64,000 nt of DNA from Pollutimonas sp036675275 (GTDB lineage Bacteria; Pseudomonadota; Gammaproteobacteria; Burkholderiales; Burkholderiaceae_B). The stretch is from contig JAKFFG010000026.1 of the NCBI GenBank assembly GCA_036675275.1, positions 124,001 through 188,000 of the forward strand. Reading direction: 5' to 3'. Within the stretch, counting starts at the first letter, position 1. Each line of letters begins with the position of its first letter. Positions 17,257 through 26,083 of the stretch are shown one piece after another. The notes below the pieces were generated by a model. The model saw nothing but the letters and a program-made list of their open reading frames with translations, had not been told where the DNA came from and did no database searches. The position numbers and the translations under genes were made by a program.

Positions 17257-18024
17257 ATGGTCATCAACGCAAGCAGCCCAAATCCCCGCCCTCTTTCCGG
17301 GAAAGTCGCATTCGTCACCGGCGGTACACGTGGTATTGGCGCGGCCATCGTGCGGCGCCTGGCCAGTGACGGTGCGGCGGTCGCCTTCACCTATTCCGCC
17401 TCGCGCCCAGGCGCCGAGGCGATTGCCGCCGACATCGAAGCTGCGGGCGGGCGTGCTCTGGCGCTACAGGTCGACAGCAGCGATGCAGCGGCGCTCACTA
17501 CCGCCATCGGGCAAGCAGCGACCACTTTCGGCCGCCTTGACGTGCTGGTCAACAATGCCGGCGTGGGACTAATGGGGGAACTGGACAGTCTCACGCTCGA
17601 AGATTTCGATCGCACATTCGCCGTAAACGTACGCGCTGTATTCGTCGGTGTACAGGCGGCAGCACGCCACATGGGCCAAGGCGGCCGGATCGTAACGATC
17701 GGCAGCACTAACTCGGAACGCGTGCCATGGGCGGGATTCGCAGCCTACGCCATGAGCAAGGCCGCCATTGTGGGCCTGACTCGCGCCCTTGCCCGCGATC
17801 TGGGCCCACGCGGCATTACCATCAATAATGTGCAGCCAGGCCCCACCGCCACGGACATGAACCCTCCAGACGGCCCCATGGCCGGCGCCATGCACGGTTT
17901 GATGGCCCTGGAACGTCATGCGCGGCCAGAGGAGATTGCCGGAATGGTGGCCTACCTGGTAGGCCCAGAAGCCGCCATGGTTACCGGTGCAAGCCTGCTG
18001 ATCGATGGCGGATTCGCCGCGTAA
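17257..18024 (+). CDS. SDR family oxidoreductase
   Basis: Classical short-chain dehydrogenase/reductase of 255 residues. The cofactor motif is TGGTRGIGAAI (TGxxxGxG); NNAGVG is the structural motif; the catalytic Ser-Tyr-Lys set is S in IGSTNS, and YAMSK for Tyr/Lys. It looks like FabG/glucose-dehydrogenase relatives; substrate unknown. A strong AAGGAGC ribosome site precedes the ATG. The divergent LysR regulator 137 bases away is its probable controller. Confidence 0.9.
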   Translation: MVINASSPNPRPLSGKVAFVTGGTRGIGAAIVRRLASDGAAVAFTYSASRPGAEAIAADIEAAGGRALALQVDSSDAAALTTAIGQAATTFGRLDVLVNNAGVGLMGELDSLTLEDFDRTFAVNVRAVFVGVQAAARHMGQGGRIVTIGSTNSERVPWAGFAAYAMSKAAIVGLTRALARDLGPRGITINNVQPGPTATDMNPPDGPMAGAMHGLMALERHARPEEIAGMVAYLVGPEAAMVTGASLLIDGGFAA

Positions 18025-18045
18025 TCGCCGCCGCCTGAGTATTTT

Positions 18046-18822
18046 TTATTTCAGCCAGCGTGCTTGGGCCTCGCCAAGTACGCCACGCTTGTCGATCAGG
18101 TCCCAGGCGAACTGCATTACGCGTACATAATCGGCATCTTCAACGGGCACCATAAAACCCAGGTAATTTTTCGGCGTCAGTGGTTTGTCAATAAATAGCG
18201 CGGCAAGGCGAGGATCTGCTTTGCTATAGTGCAGCGCTTCATATGTCTCTGTAATCATGACATCGCCCTTGCCATCGGCGATCAGCCCTGGAATCTCGGC
18301 GTTTTTTTCATGAGTGCTGACTTTGGCCTGCTTCAGGTTTTCAAGAACAAATGCCTCGTTGGTGCCGCCCGGATTCTTGATGACATGCACCGAAGCTTGA
18401 TTCAAATCGTCCACCGTCTTGTACTTGGACGCTTCGTCTTTGCGCACCAAGGCGACTTTGCCGAACGGGGCATAGCCTGGCAGCATTTCCACTTTGGCAA
18501 TGCGTGCCGCGTTGCGAGTAATGCCGCCGACCGCCACGTCGAACTTGTCGGCTGAGATGTCCTTTAATAAATTCGGCCAGGAAGTTTGCACATACTCCAC
18601 CTTTACGCCGAGTTGCTTGGCCATCGCCTCGATGAGGTCAATATCATGGCCTTCGTATTCGCCCTGGTCTGTCTTGATGGCAAATGGACGGTAATCCCCC
18701 GGCGTACCCACGCGAATCACCTTGCTCTCCATGATCTGGTCCAGACGGGGGCCGGCCTGTGCTGTAGCGGCCAGCGACAACGCAGCGGCCAAACCCATAC
18801 AAATACGCAATATACGATTCAT
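18046..18822 (-). CDS. Periplasmic family 3 solute-binding protein, cyclohexadienyl dehydratase (PheC)-like
   Basis: A 258-residue secreted protein of the family 3 amino-acid-binding fold with a Sec signal peptide (cleavage near AQA|GP, residue 23). Several segments recall periplasmic cyclohexadienyl dehydratase PheC: GDYRPFAIKTDQGEYEGHDI, TSWPNLLKD, NPGGTNEAFVLENLKQAK and DVMITETYEA, including the Glu that PheC uses. So it might convert prephenate/arogenate in the periplasm, or simply bind amino acids. No ABC permease genes are adjacent, which fits an enzyme or an orphan receptor. Converges on the SDR gene with a 21-base gap. Confidence 0.75.
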   Translation of the reverse strand: MNRILRICMGLAAALSLAATAQAGPRLDQIMESKVIRVGTPGDYRPFAIKTDQGEYEGHDIDLIEAMAKQLGVKVEYVQTSWPNLLKDISADKFDVAVGGITRNAARIAKVEMLPGYAPFGKVALVRKDEASKYKTVDDLNQASVHVIKNPGGTNEAFVLENLKQAKVSTHEKNAEIPGLIADGKGDVMITETYEALHYSKADPRLAALFIDKPLTPKNYLGFMVPVEDADYVRVMQFAWDLIDKRGVLGEAQARWLK

Positions 18823-19246
18823 GAATCTACCTTTTTATGATCGCCGGATGCTGCGAAGCCTCACGGCGGTACGGTGAACGGGATTTCAGTCAGTACCAGG
18901 TCGCAACTGACCGTTCTGGATTGTAGGCTGCTTAGTCCGGTTCGGACCACTCGCAGGGCAATTCCCTATGCCTGTTCGGCTAAAACAGCAATGTCCATGA
19001 TCCGGTCGCATTCGCACGCGGTGCACTGCGCGCCACCACTCCGAAAGGATCTGATCTAGCGCAAATCGCCACTGCGGCAACAGGTGCGAAGTTCAATCGC
19101 GACATAATTGTTACTCCCTCAATCTTGAGATTTGGCGCTAAAACCACTGTACGACCATGAAACAAGAGTATTCCGCGACAAGCAATCAGTGAAAGGTGGC
19201 TCGAAGGCGGAAGGCACTGGACATACCCGATCAAAGGAGCATAGCG
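18823..19246. other. 424-base stretch without a convincing gene
   Basis: The longest gap in the window lies between the PheC-like and DUF899 genes, which are divergent. It must hold both promoters. Apart from a short minus-strand frame with a good ribosome site (listed separately), I see no RNA gene, terminator or repeat. Confidence 0.6.
18980..19105 (-). pseudogene. Possible gene remnant with intact ribosome site
   Basis: From an ATG at 19105, preceded by GAGGGAG eight bases upstream, a frame runs 41 codons (MSRLNFAPVAAVAICARSD...) to a stop at 18980. The opening resembles the first residues of AhpD/carboxymuconolactone-decarboxylase-like proteins (MSRLNYxxVAPEA), and a neighbouring frame further on reads VRMRPDHGHCCF, faintly like their redox-site segment. 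This could be a decayed copy, but the likeness is weak and by eye; it may equally be a chance frame. Confidence 0.25.
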
Positions 19247-20026
19247 ATGAATGATCACAATTTAGTCGGCCAGCCCATGAAACGTACGCCGCCCGTGGTG
19301 TCCCCTGAGGCGTGGCAGGCAGCGCACAGAGAGATGCTGGTAAAGGAAAAGGCCATGACACGGGCCCGCGACGCGCTGGCAGCCGAACGTCGGCGGATGC
19401 CGTGGATGGCCGTCGACAAAGCGTACGAATTTGTGGGGCCCCAGGGCAAGGTCAACTTGTCCGATCTGTTCGAAGGTCGCCGACAGCTGATTGTCTATCG
19501 CGCTTTCTTCGAGCCCGGCGTACACGGGTGGCCCGAGCATGCGTGCATCGGTTGTTCGTTAGGCGCTGACCAAGTATCGAATCTCGCCCACCTGCACGCA
19601 CGCGACACAACGCTGGTGTATGCCTCACGTGCGCCGCAGACCGACATCGAGCGTCTGAAGGCGAGAATGGGATGGCAGCACATTCCCTGGTACACGATCA
19701 CGGATGGCTTCGATAAGGACTTCGGCGTGGACGAATGGCATGGCCACAACGCATTCATCCGCGATGGCCATAATACATTCCGTACGTACTTTATCAACGG
19801 TCGCGGCGACGAAGCGATGGGCACCCTCTGGAGCTACCTCGACATGACCGCGCTCGGGCGCCAGGAACTATGGGAAGACTCGCCGGAGGGTTACCCGCAG
19901 AGCCGGCCGTACAAATGGTGGAACTGGCACGACAGTTACCTGCCCGGCGCTCCAGTCGACCCGGCTTGGGATGCGGTTTCCGAAGCCGGAGAGGCCGCAT
20001 TCCGAAATAAGGAAGAAGGTACCTGA
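19247..20026 (+). CDS. DUF899 family thioredoxin-like protein
   Basis: A 259-residue member of DUF899, which adopts a thioredoxin-like fold of unknown function. Family features visible: KEKAMTRARDALAAERRRMPW near the N-terminus, YEFVGPQG and LSDLFEGRRQLIVYRAFF, then CIGCS (a CxxC at the thioredoxin-like position) and the IPWYTITDGFDKDFGV segment. I start at ATG 19247 behind AAAGGAGC. Only two bases separate its stop from the next gene, a small membrane protein, so they are surely cotranscribed. A redox role is inferred from fold and CxxC only. Confidence 0.85.
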   Translation: MNDHNLVGQPMKRTPPVVSPEAWQAAHREMLVKEKAMTRARDALAAERRRMPWMAVDKAYEFVGPQGKVNLSDLFEGRRQLIVYRAFFEPGVHGWPEHACIGCSLGADQVSNLAHLHARDTTLVYASRAPQTDIERLKARMGWQHIPWYTITDGFDKDFGVDEWHGHNAFIRDGHNTFRTYFINGRGDEAMGTLWSYLDMTALGRQELWEDSPEGYPQSRPYKWWNWHDSYLPGAPVDPAWDAVSEAGEAAFRNKEEGT

Positions 20027-20028
20027 TC

Positions 20029-20385
20029 ATGGCGACGAGAATAGTCCATGCCCATGCCATCAAGACGGCGAACATACCTTTTGAGGATGGAAATTCAGCT
20101 CGCGCAACAGCAAGCGGTTTGAGCCATTGGCTGAAATTGGCCGCTGCGCCAACCTTCGCGGTGATGGCCGCGCTCACGGGTCTGAGCGGCGATGATCCCA
20201 TGAGCCAAGTCTGCTCCATGGGCACTGGTACGCTTCTAAATGGAATGCTTCCAATGTATATTTTGATGAGCGCATTCCACGCGCCACCCTGGTTGACGTT
20301 AATTATCGCCAGACGGGAACACAATAGATTGTCACGCCTGTCGAACAGCCGCGCCGAAACCCGACGGAAGCCTTATCCCGAATAG
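20029..20385 (+). CDS. Small membrane protein cotranscribed with DUF899 gene
   Basis: A 118-residue protein I do not recognise by name. Two hydrophobic segments are visible: WLKLAAAPTFAVMAALTGLSG (about 33-53) and NGMLPMYILMSAFHAPPWLTLII (about 70-92), with a basic C-terminal tail rich in Arg. It starts two bases after the DUF899 stop. The tight coupling suggests a joint task at the membrane. No metal or catalytic motif stands out. Confidence 0.75.
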   Translation: MATRIVHAHAIKTANIPFEDGNSARATASGLSHWLKLAAAPTFAVMAALTGLSGDDPMSQVCSMGTGTLLNGMLPMYILMSAFHAPPWLTLIIARREHNRLSRLSNSRAETRRKPYPE

Positions 20386-20479
20386 AGCGCGACGAAGGAC
20401 CATCGGCCCCGACAGGCCTGGCGAAGTGCTTCGCAGAAACCGTGACAGGCAACCGATGACGGCTGAGTATGCGGAAATT

Positions 20480-20554
20480 TGGTGGGCGGTACAAGGTTCG
20501 AACTTGTGACTTCCACCGTGTGAAGGTGGCACTCTACCACTGAGTTAACCGCCC
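20480..20554 (-). tRNA. tRNA-Val (CAC)
   Basis: The minus strand reads GGGCGGT...ACCGCCC plus A and an encoded CCA, a full 7-bp acceptor stem. The anticodon stem CCACC/GGTGG closes the loop TTCACAC, giving anticodon CAC (valine, GUG codons). The T-arm holds GTTCGAA. 75 bases including CCA. It lies downstream of dnaQ on the same strand. Confidence 0.97.
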
Positions 20555-20575
20555 GAGGTAGGGCGCAATTGTACA

Positions 20576-21289
20576 CTAAACTTCTGAAGCAGCAGCGCGC
20601 CAAAGACAAGGCCGGCCAGCCGCCTTATCCAGCCCCGCAAGATAGTCCTCGTGCTGCTGGATTTCTTCCGGATTCGCAAAAAGCACTTTCAATACCGACG
20701 CGTCGAATCTTTCGATTCGAACGCCATTGGAGTCCATTCCGCCATCGTCTTCAAAGTCCATCAACAAGGCGTCCTGGCCTCGCGTCATGGCGATCCAGAC
20801 GTCGGCCAGCAGCTCGGAGTCGAGCAAGGCGCCATGCAGGGTGCGGTGCGCATTCGAGATACCGTAGCGCTCGCACAAGGCGTCCAGTGAATTGCGCTTG
20901 CCGGGATGAAGCTCACGCGCGTGCAGCAAGGAGTCGGTAACCTTGGTGCATAATGTGTCGAAGGCAGGCAGGCCGATACGAGTCAATTCAGCATTAAGAA
21001 ACTTGGTATCGAACGCCGCGTTGTGGATGATGACTTCAGCATCCTTTACGTAATCCACCAGTTGCTGCGCCACGTCCTCGAACCGGGGGTGCCCGGACAG
21101 GAAGTCGGTGGTCAAGCCATGTATGGCCAGTGCCTCCGGGTCGCTGTCGCGGTCGGGGTTCAAATACAGGTGCAAATGACGGCCCGTCAGCGTGCGGTTC
21201 ACCATTTCCACGCAGGCAAGTTCAACCACCCGGTGGCCCCTTGCCGGGTCCAGGCCAGTGGTTTCGGTATCCAACATAATCTGACGCAT
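20576..21289 (-). CDS. dnaQ: DNA polymerase III subunit epsilon
   Basis: The 3'-5' proofreading exonuclease of the replicative polymerase. The 237 residues have ExoI LDTETTG (near the N-terminus), ExoII HNAAFDTKFLN and ExoIII-epsilon HGALLDSELLADV, supplying the metal-binding acidic residues and the catalytic His. I start at ATG 21289 (MRQIMLDTETTG). The tail after the exonuclease domain would bind the polymerase alpha subunit. It lies 54 bases downstream of an RND pump gene and upstream of tRNA-Val. Confidence 0.95.
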   Translation of the reverse strand: MRQIMLDTETTGLDPARGHRVVELACVEMVNRTLTGRHLHLYLNPDRDSDPEALAIHGLTTDFLSGHPRFEDVAQQLVDYVKDAEVIIHNAAFDTKFLNAELTRIGLPAFDTLCTKVTDSLLHARELHPGKRNSLDALCERYGISNAHRTLHGALLDSELLADVWIAMTRGQDALLMDFEDDGGMDSNGVRIERFDASVLKVLFANPEEIQQHEDYLAGLDKAAGRPCLWRAAASEV

Positions 21290-21343
21290 ATAAATCCTGT
21301 TCTTTACAGCCAATAACACGGGGGCCACCCGGCAAGTGCCCGG

Positions 21344-24300
21344 TCAATCGATAACGAGAGGCAGTTCACCGCTTTCCTGCGCACCCTGCAGTTTCGTTTT
21401 ACGCGCAATCAAGGTGTACGCCACCGGCACTACGAAGAGGGTCAGCAATGTGCCCAGGCTTAAGCCGCCCACCAGGACCCAGCCTATCTGTTGGCGCGAT
21501 TCGGCCCCCGCGCCTGTCGCGTAAGCCAGCGGCAAAACGCCCAGCACCATTGCGCCGGTAGTCATAAGTATAGGCCGCAAGCGCAACACGCTGGCTTCGG
21601 TAACCGCCTCGAAGAGATCCGCCCCTTCAGCCCTGAGCTGAGTCGCGAATTCGACGATAAGTATGCCATGCTTGGTAATAAGCCCTACCAGGGTGATAAG
21701 GCCAATCTGGCTATAAATGGACAAAGTTCCGCCCGATAGCCATAAGGCGAGCAAGGCGCCCGTCATCGACAAGGGTACAGAGAACATGATGATCAGGGGA
21801 TTGCGCCAGCTTTCGAACTGGGCCGCCAGCACCAGGTAAATGAATACCAGTGCCATGAGGAAGACCAGGTAGATGCTGCCCGACGAATCGCGGAACTCGC
21901 GCGACTGCCCGTCCAGATCGGTCTGCACGGTGCGCGGCAGCGTTTCACTCGCAACCCGGTCCATGTGCGCGAGCACCTCGCCCAGCGCATATCCCGGCGC
22001 AATCGATGCCTGCACCTTCACCGCTCGTAGTCGATTGAAGTGATTCAAGGACTGCGGTGAAACGCTTTCCACCACGTCCACGAAGTTCGACATCTGCACC
22101 ATGCTGCCCGCATCGGTGCGCAGATAGATATCGGCAATGTCGGCGGGGTCGGCACGGTCTGATTTCTTTACCTGGACGATGACATCGTACTGTTCGCCGC
22201 TGTCCTGGAAGCGCGTCACCTGACGCCCTCCCAGCATGGACTCCAGTGTGCGGCCGACATCGCCCACGTCGATGCCGACATCGGCCAGCTTGTCGCGGTT
22301 GACGACCACCCTGAGCTCCGGCGTATTCAGCCGCAAGTCGGTATCGATATTCTGCAGGCCCGGGTAGTCGCGCAGTTTGTCGACGAAGCCGGCCACAAGC
22401 TTGGCCATCTCGGGATAGCTGGCCTGGCTCATGATGACAAAATCAACAGGCTTGGAAGTAGCCCGCTCGCCCAGCGAGGGCGGATTGGTCGGAAAGGCAC
22501 GCACGCCCGGTAACGCGGCAAAGCTGGGCTGCAGGGCCGCAGCGATGCTCTGTTGCGAACGCGCCCGCTCGTCCCAGTGCTTGAGCCGCAAAATGGCTAT
22601 GCCATCAATAACGGTGGGATAGCCAATGATAGTCTGATTGCCGCTGGCTTCGGGTATGTCGGCATAGAGACTTTCGATATTCATCACGCTTTGTTTGGTG
22701 TAGTCCATGGTGGACCCTTCCGGCGCACTGACCATCCCGTAGATAACCCCGCGGTCTTCAATGGGAGCAAGCTCGCTTTTGACCGTCTTGAACAATACAA
22801 CGCTGCCCGCGGCCACGGCCAGCCCAAGCAGCAGCACGATGACCCGATGGCGCAATGCGCGCGCCAGGCCGTTGCGGTAACGCCCGGTAAGGGCTATCAG
22901 CAGGTTCTCGATAAAGGTATAGACGCGCCCATGGCCGGCTTCGTGGCGCAACATCGTTGCGCACATCATGGGCGTCAGTGTCAGCGCGATAAACCCTGAC
23001 ACCAGAACGGCGCCGGCCAGCGTCAGTGCAAACTCGATGAACAAGCGACCCGTACGGCCGGTAGCAAAGGCCAGTGGTGCATACACCGCAACCAGCGTGA
23101 GCGTCATTGCGACAACGGCGAAACCGATTTCTTTGGATCCCAGGAACGCCGCCTCCAGCCTCGTCTTGCCTTCTTCTATGTGCCGAAAGATGTTTTCGAG
23201 GACCACAATGGCGTCGTCCACGACCAGCCCGATGGCCAGCACCATGGCCAGCAGCGTCAACGTATTGATGGAGAAACCGAACAAATACATGATTCCGCAG
23301 GCGCCCACCAGGGACACGGGAATGGTGACGATGGGAATCAGGCTGGCGCGCAGGTTGCGCAGGAAAAAGAAAATGACCAGCACCACCAGGATAATGGCCT
23401 CAATCACCGTCATGTACACAGACTTGATGGATTCCTGGATGAACACGGAGCTGTCGTAAGCTATGGTCAGCGACATACCCGCCGGCAGGTTTTCATTGAT
23501 CAACGCCACCTCATTGCGGGCTTCCCTGGACAAATCGAGCGGGTTGGCGGTGGACTGCTTGGTAATGCCTACGGTCAGGCTTTGCTCACCATTGAATCGC
23601 GCCAGCACGCGGTCTTCGGCCGGACCGATCTCGACATCGGCCACATCGCTGAGCCGCACCGGATACCCTCGGACATTGGCGACGACTACCCTTTTGAACT
23701 GGTCTGTTGTCTGCAGGTCGGTAGACGACACGACTGAGAATTCCCGGTCCCGGGACTCGATACGGCCCGCCGGAATCAGCACATTCTGCTGCAGCAACGC
23801 CGCTTCGACATCCTGCACGATCAAGCCATAGGCACCGAGCTTGGCCCGGTCCACATACACCCGCATGGACGGCAGGCGTTCTCCGTACACCCGCACTTCC
23901 GCCGCTCCGGGCAGCACGGACAAACGTGTCTTGACGAAACGATTGATGTAGTCGGACGCCTGCAAGGCCGAATAATTTCCGGAGTTCACCCCTATATAGA
24001 TAATGGGGCTGGAGTCGGCCTCGACCTTGCTGATAATGGGTTCGTCGATTTCGTCCGGCAGGAAGCGCCGGGCCCGCGACACCTTGTCGCGCACTTCGGC
24101 CGCCGCCGCATCCGGATCACGCGCAAGATTGAACTTGATATTGATGAGGCTGCGTTCGGACCGGCTGCGCGAGGTCATTACATTGACCCCTTCGATACCA
24201 GCCAGCTGATCTTCCAGCGGCTTCGTGACCTGCGATTCGACGACTTCGGGCGAAGCGCCTTTGTAGCCGGTTATCACCGACACGACGGGCTCATCGATAG

Positions 24301-24415
24301 CCGGATACTCGCGGACCGTCAGCCGCTCGTAAGAGATCAAACCGACCAATACGATGATGAGCGACAACACTGTCGCGAACACCGGGCGCTTGATGCAGAC
24401 TTCGGAAAGAATCAT
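21344..24415 (-). CDS. RND multidrug efflux permease
   Basis: A 1023-residue inner-membrane proton/drug antiporter of the AcrB/MexB-like HAE1 family. It shows the expected plan of 12 membrane helices and two large periplasmic loops. The N-terminal start SEVCIKRPVFATVLSLIIVLVGL, the proton-relay Asp pair in TM4 (GLVVDDAIVVLEN), and the C-terminal repeat (GLITKHGILIVEF) are clear. Its membrane fusion protein lies 14 bases upstream. No outer membrane factor gene is nearby, so a TolC-like channel elsewhere is presumed. It is closer in look to the MexK/VexF/MdtB type than to MexB; substrates unknown. Confidence 0.94.
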   Translation of the reverse strand: MILSEVCIKRPVFATVLSLIIVLVGLISYERLTVREYPAIDEPVVSVITGYKGASPEVVESQVTKPLEDQLAGIEGVNVMTSRSRSERSLINIKFNLARDPDAAAAEVRDKVSRARRFLPDEIDEPIISKVEADSSPIIYIGVNSGNYSALQASDYINRFVKTRLSVLPGAAEVRVYGERLPSMRVYVDRAKLGAYGLIVQDVEAALLQQNVLIPAGRIESRDREFSVVSSTDLQTTDQFKRVVVANVRGYPVRLSDVADVEIGPAEDRVLARFNGEQSLTVGITKQSTANPLDLSREARNEVALINENLPAGMSLTIAYDSSVFIQESIKSVYMTVIEAIILVVLVIFFFLRNLRASLIPIVTIPVSLVGACGIMYLFGFSINTLTLLAMVLAIGLVVDDAIVVLENIFRHIEEGKTRLEAAFLGSKEIGFAVVAMTLTLVAVYAPLAFATGRTGRLFIEFALTLAGAVLVSGFIALTLTPMMCATMLRHEAGHGRVYTFIENLLIALTGRYRNGLARALRHRVIVLLLGLAVAAGSVVLFKTVKSELAPIEDRGVIYGMVSAPEGSTMDYTKQSVMNIESLYADIPEASGNQTIIGYPTVIDGIAILRLKHWDERARSQQSIAAALQPSFAALPGVRAFPTNPPSLGERATSKPVDFVIMSQASYPEMAKLVAGFVDKLRDYPGLQNIDTDLRLNTPELRVVVNRDKLADVGIDVGDVGRTLESMLGGRQVTRFQDSGEQYDVIVQVKKSDRADPADIADIYLRTDAGSMVQMSNFVDVVESVSPQSLNHFNRLRAVKVQASIAPGYALGEVLAHMDRVASETLPRTVQTDLDGQSREFRDSSGSIYLVFLMALVFIYLVLAAQFESWRNPLIIMFSVPLSMTGALLALWLSGGTLSIYSQIGLITLVGLITKHGILIVEFATQLRAEGADLFEAVTEASVLRLRPILMTTGAMVLGVLPLAYATGAGAESRQQIGWVLVGGLSLGTLLTLFVVPVAYTLIARKTKLQGAQESGELPLVID

Positions 24416-24429
24416 GGGTGCACCGCAGC

Positions 24430-25539
24430 TCAGGAAGCCGCTGGTTTTTCGGCGGACGGCAGGATTTCGACAGCCGAGCCGTCGGTTATTTTCTGCAAGC
24501 CTGACACAACGATATCGTCGCCCTCTTTCAGGCCGCTGACCACTTCGACCTGCCCGGCGCGTCGTTGCCCAATAATGACCTCTACCCGACTGGCATGGCC
24601 TTCTGCCACGCGAAAGACATACTGGGACTGTCCGGACGGAGCAAGCGCCGCTTCGGGCACGACGAGCGCCCGGTCGTCGGCAAACTGTAGCTGAACGCGG
24701 GCAAACATACCGGGGCGCAGAGCGCCATCAGCATTTGGAACATCGGCGCGCAGCAGTATGGAGCGCCCCCCAACATCGACAAGTGGGCTGATCGCGCCCA
24801 CGACACCCTCGCGCACCTGCCCGGGCAGCGCGTCAAAGCGCAAAGCCAGCTTGATCCCTTCGCGCACACGGCCAAGAAACTGTTCTGGCACGCGAAAATC
24901 GACATTGAGCGGATCGATGGATTCGATGGGAACAAGATCGATGCCGGGGCTGACATAGTCGCCTACCGACACATTGCGCAGTCCAATGAGGCCGTCGAAG
25001 GGAGCGCGTATTGCGGTTTTGTCCAAATGCGCCTTGGCCAGCGCGGCGGCGGCCTGCTGGACCTTCAGCTGGCTGGCCGACTCGTCGCGCGCCTGCTTGC
25101 TGATGAAGCCTTGTTTGGTCAGCTCGACCGCGCGGCGATACTGGCTGGAAGCAAGGCTTAAATTGGCCTGCGCCTGTTGCAATTGAGCCTTGACCACGCT
25201 GTCATCCAGCCGTACCAGCACCTGGCCTTTGGTGACCTTGCCTCCTTCATCGAAGTTGATTTCGACGATGCGGCCGGTGACTTCGGGGCGCAGCATGACC
25301 GAGTCCCTGGACCGAAGGCTGCCCACGGCTGAAACTCCACGCTCCCAGGGAACCAGTCGCACTGGCTCAACCTGCACGGCAATTTTCTTTTCCCCCGCCA
25401 CTGTCGTAGGTGCCGATTCGGTTTTCGTGGCTGCCCGAAGCGAAGTCGCATCGCGATCGGCCACCCACCATGCGCCGCCGGCGCCCAGCGCAATTCCGGT
25501 CGCCAATATCAGCAGAAAACTTATCGTGGAATTCTTCAT
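24430..25539 (-). CDS. RND efflux periplasmic adaptor (membrane fusion protein)
   Basis: The 369-residue adaptor that links the RND permease to an outer-membrane channel. One N-terminal helix anchors it (TISFLLILATGIALGAGGAWW), without a lipobox. Domains in order: barrel-sandwich (VTGRIVEINFDEGGKVTKGQVLVRLDD), alpha-helical hairpin (~ residues 110-170), second lipoyl half (IRAPFDGLIGLRNVSVGDYV), beta-barrel and membrane-proximal domains (ending GLKEGDDIVVSGLQKI). It is the first gene of the pump pair. No dedicated regulator is adjacent. Confidence 0.93.
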   Translation of the reverse strand: MKNSTISFLLILATGIALGAGGAWWVADRDATSLRAATKTESAPTTVAGEKKIAVQVEPVRLVPWERGVSAVGSLRSRDSVMLRPEVTGRIVEINFDEGGKVTKGQVLVRLDDSVVKAQLQQAQANLSLASSQYRRAVELTKQGFISKQARDESASQLKVQQAAAALAKAHLDKTAIRAPFDGLIGLRNVSVGDYVSPGIDLVPIESIDPLNVDFRVPEQFLGRVREGIKLALRFDALPGQVREGVVGAISPLVDVGGRSILLRADVPNADGALRPGMFARVQLQFADDRALVVPEAALAPSGQSQYVFRVAEGHASRVEVIIGQRRAGQVEVVSGLKEGDDIVVSGLQKITDGSAVEILPSAEKPAAS

Positions 25540-25559
25540 TGAATAAAAACAGATCTGGA

Positions 25560-25570
25560 CACAATTTGTG
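25560..25570. promoter_or_regulatory. Short palindrome upstream of efflux operon
   Basis: CACAATTTGTG is a perfect 11-base palindrome 20 bases upstream of the adaptor gene start, in the 52-base gap after rnhA. It could be a repressor site for the pump, but no regulator gene is adjacent. Confidence 0.35.
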
Positions 25571-25591
25571 ACTGTAGCACCGGAAGGCCGC

Positions 25592-26059
25592 TTAATTCAC
25601 GCTTTTCTGAACAAGCGCCGCGCGTGCGTGATCCACCCCAAGATTGGCCAATTCATCGGCGCGCTCGTTGCCGGGATCGCCCGCATGCCCACGGACCCAT
25701 CGCCAAGTGAGTTCATGTTCCCCAACGAGCAGGTCCAGCTCTTTCCACAGGTCGGCATTCTTTACCGGCTTCTTGTCGGCGGTGAGCCAACCGCGCCGCT
25801 TCCAGTTCGCCAACCATTCGCTCATTCCTTTCTGCACGTATTGCGAATCGGTATGCACCACCACATCGCAGGGACGCTTCAAAGCCTTTAGTGCCTGAAT
25901 CACAGCCATGAGTTCCATACGATTATTCGTAGTATTGGGCTCGCCGCCGTACAGCGCTTTTTCGTGCCGCCCCTGGCGCAACAAAGCGCCCCATCCGCCC
26001 AAACCGGGATTGCCTTTGCAGGCGCCATCGGTCCATATTTCAACTTGACTGCTATTCAT
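25592..26059 (-). CDS. rnhA: Ribonuclease HI
   Basis: Degrades the RNA strand of RNA-DNA hybrids. The 155-residue protein carries the four catalytic acids in TDGACKGNPG (Asp), NNRMELMAV (Glu), HTDSQYV (Asp) and GNERADELA (Asp), and the basic protrusion WKRRGWLTADKKPVKNADLW that grips the hybrid. Length matches E. coli RNase HI. It follows a methyltransferase gene by 24 bases. In many relatives rnhA and dnaQ are neighbours; here the efflux pair lies between them. Confidence 0.97.
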   Translation of the reverse strand: MNSSQVEIWTDGACKGNPGLGGWGALLRQGRHEKALYGGEPNTTNNRMELMAVIQALKALKRPCDVVVHTDSQYVQKGMSEWLANWKRRGWLTADKKPVKNADLWKELDLLVGEHELTWRWVRGHAGDPGNERADELANLGVDHARAALVQKSVN

Positions 26060-26083
26060 TAGAGTGTGTTGCCCAGGCTTTCG

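Noticed and set aside
20421..20434. GCGAAG/CTTCGC palindrome downstream of tRNA-Val as terminator
   Set aside because: Two-base loop and no T-run; too weak to call.
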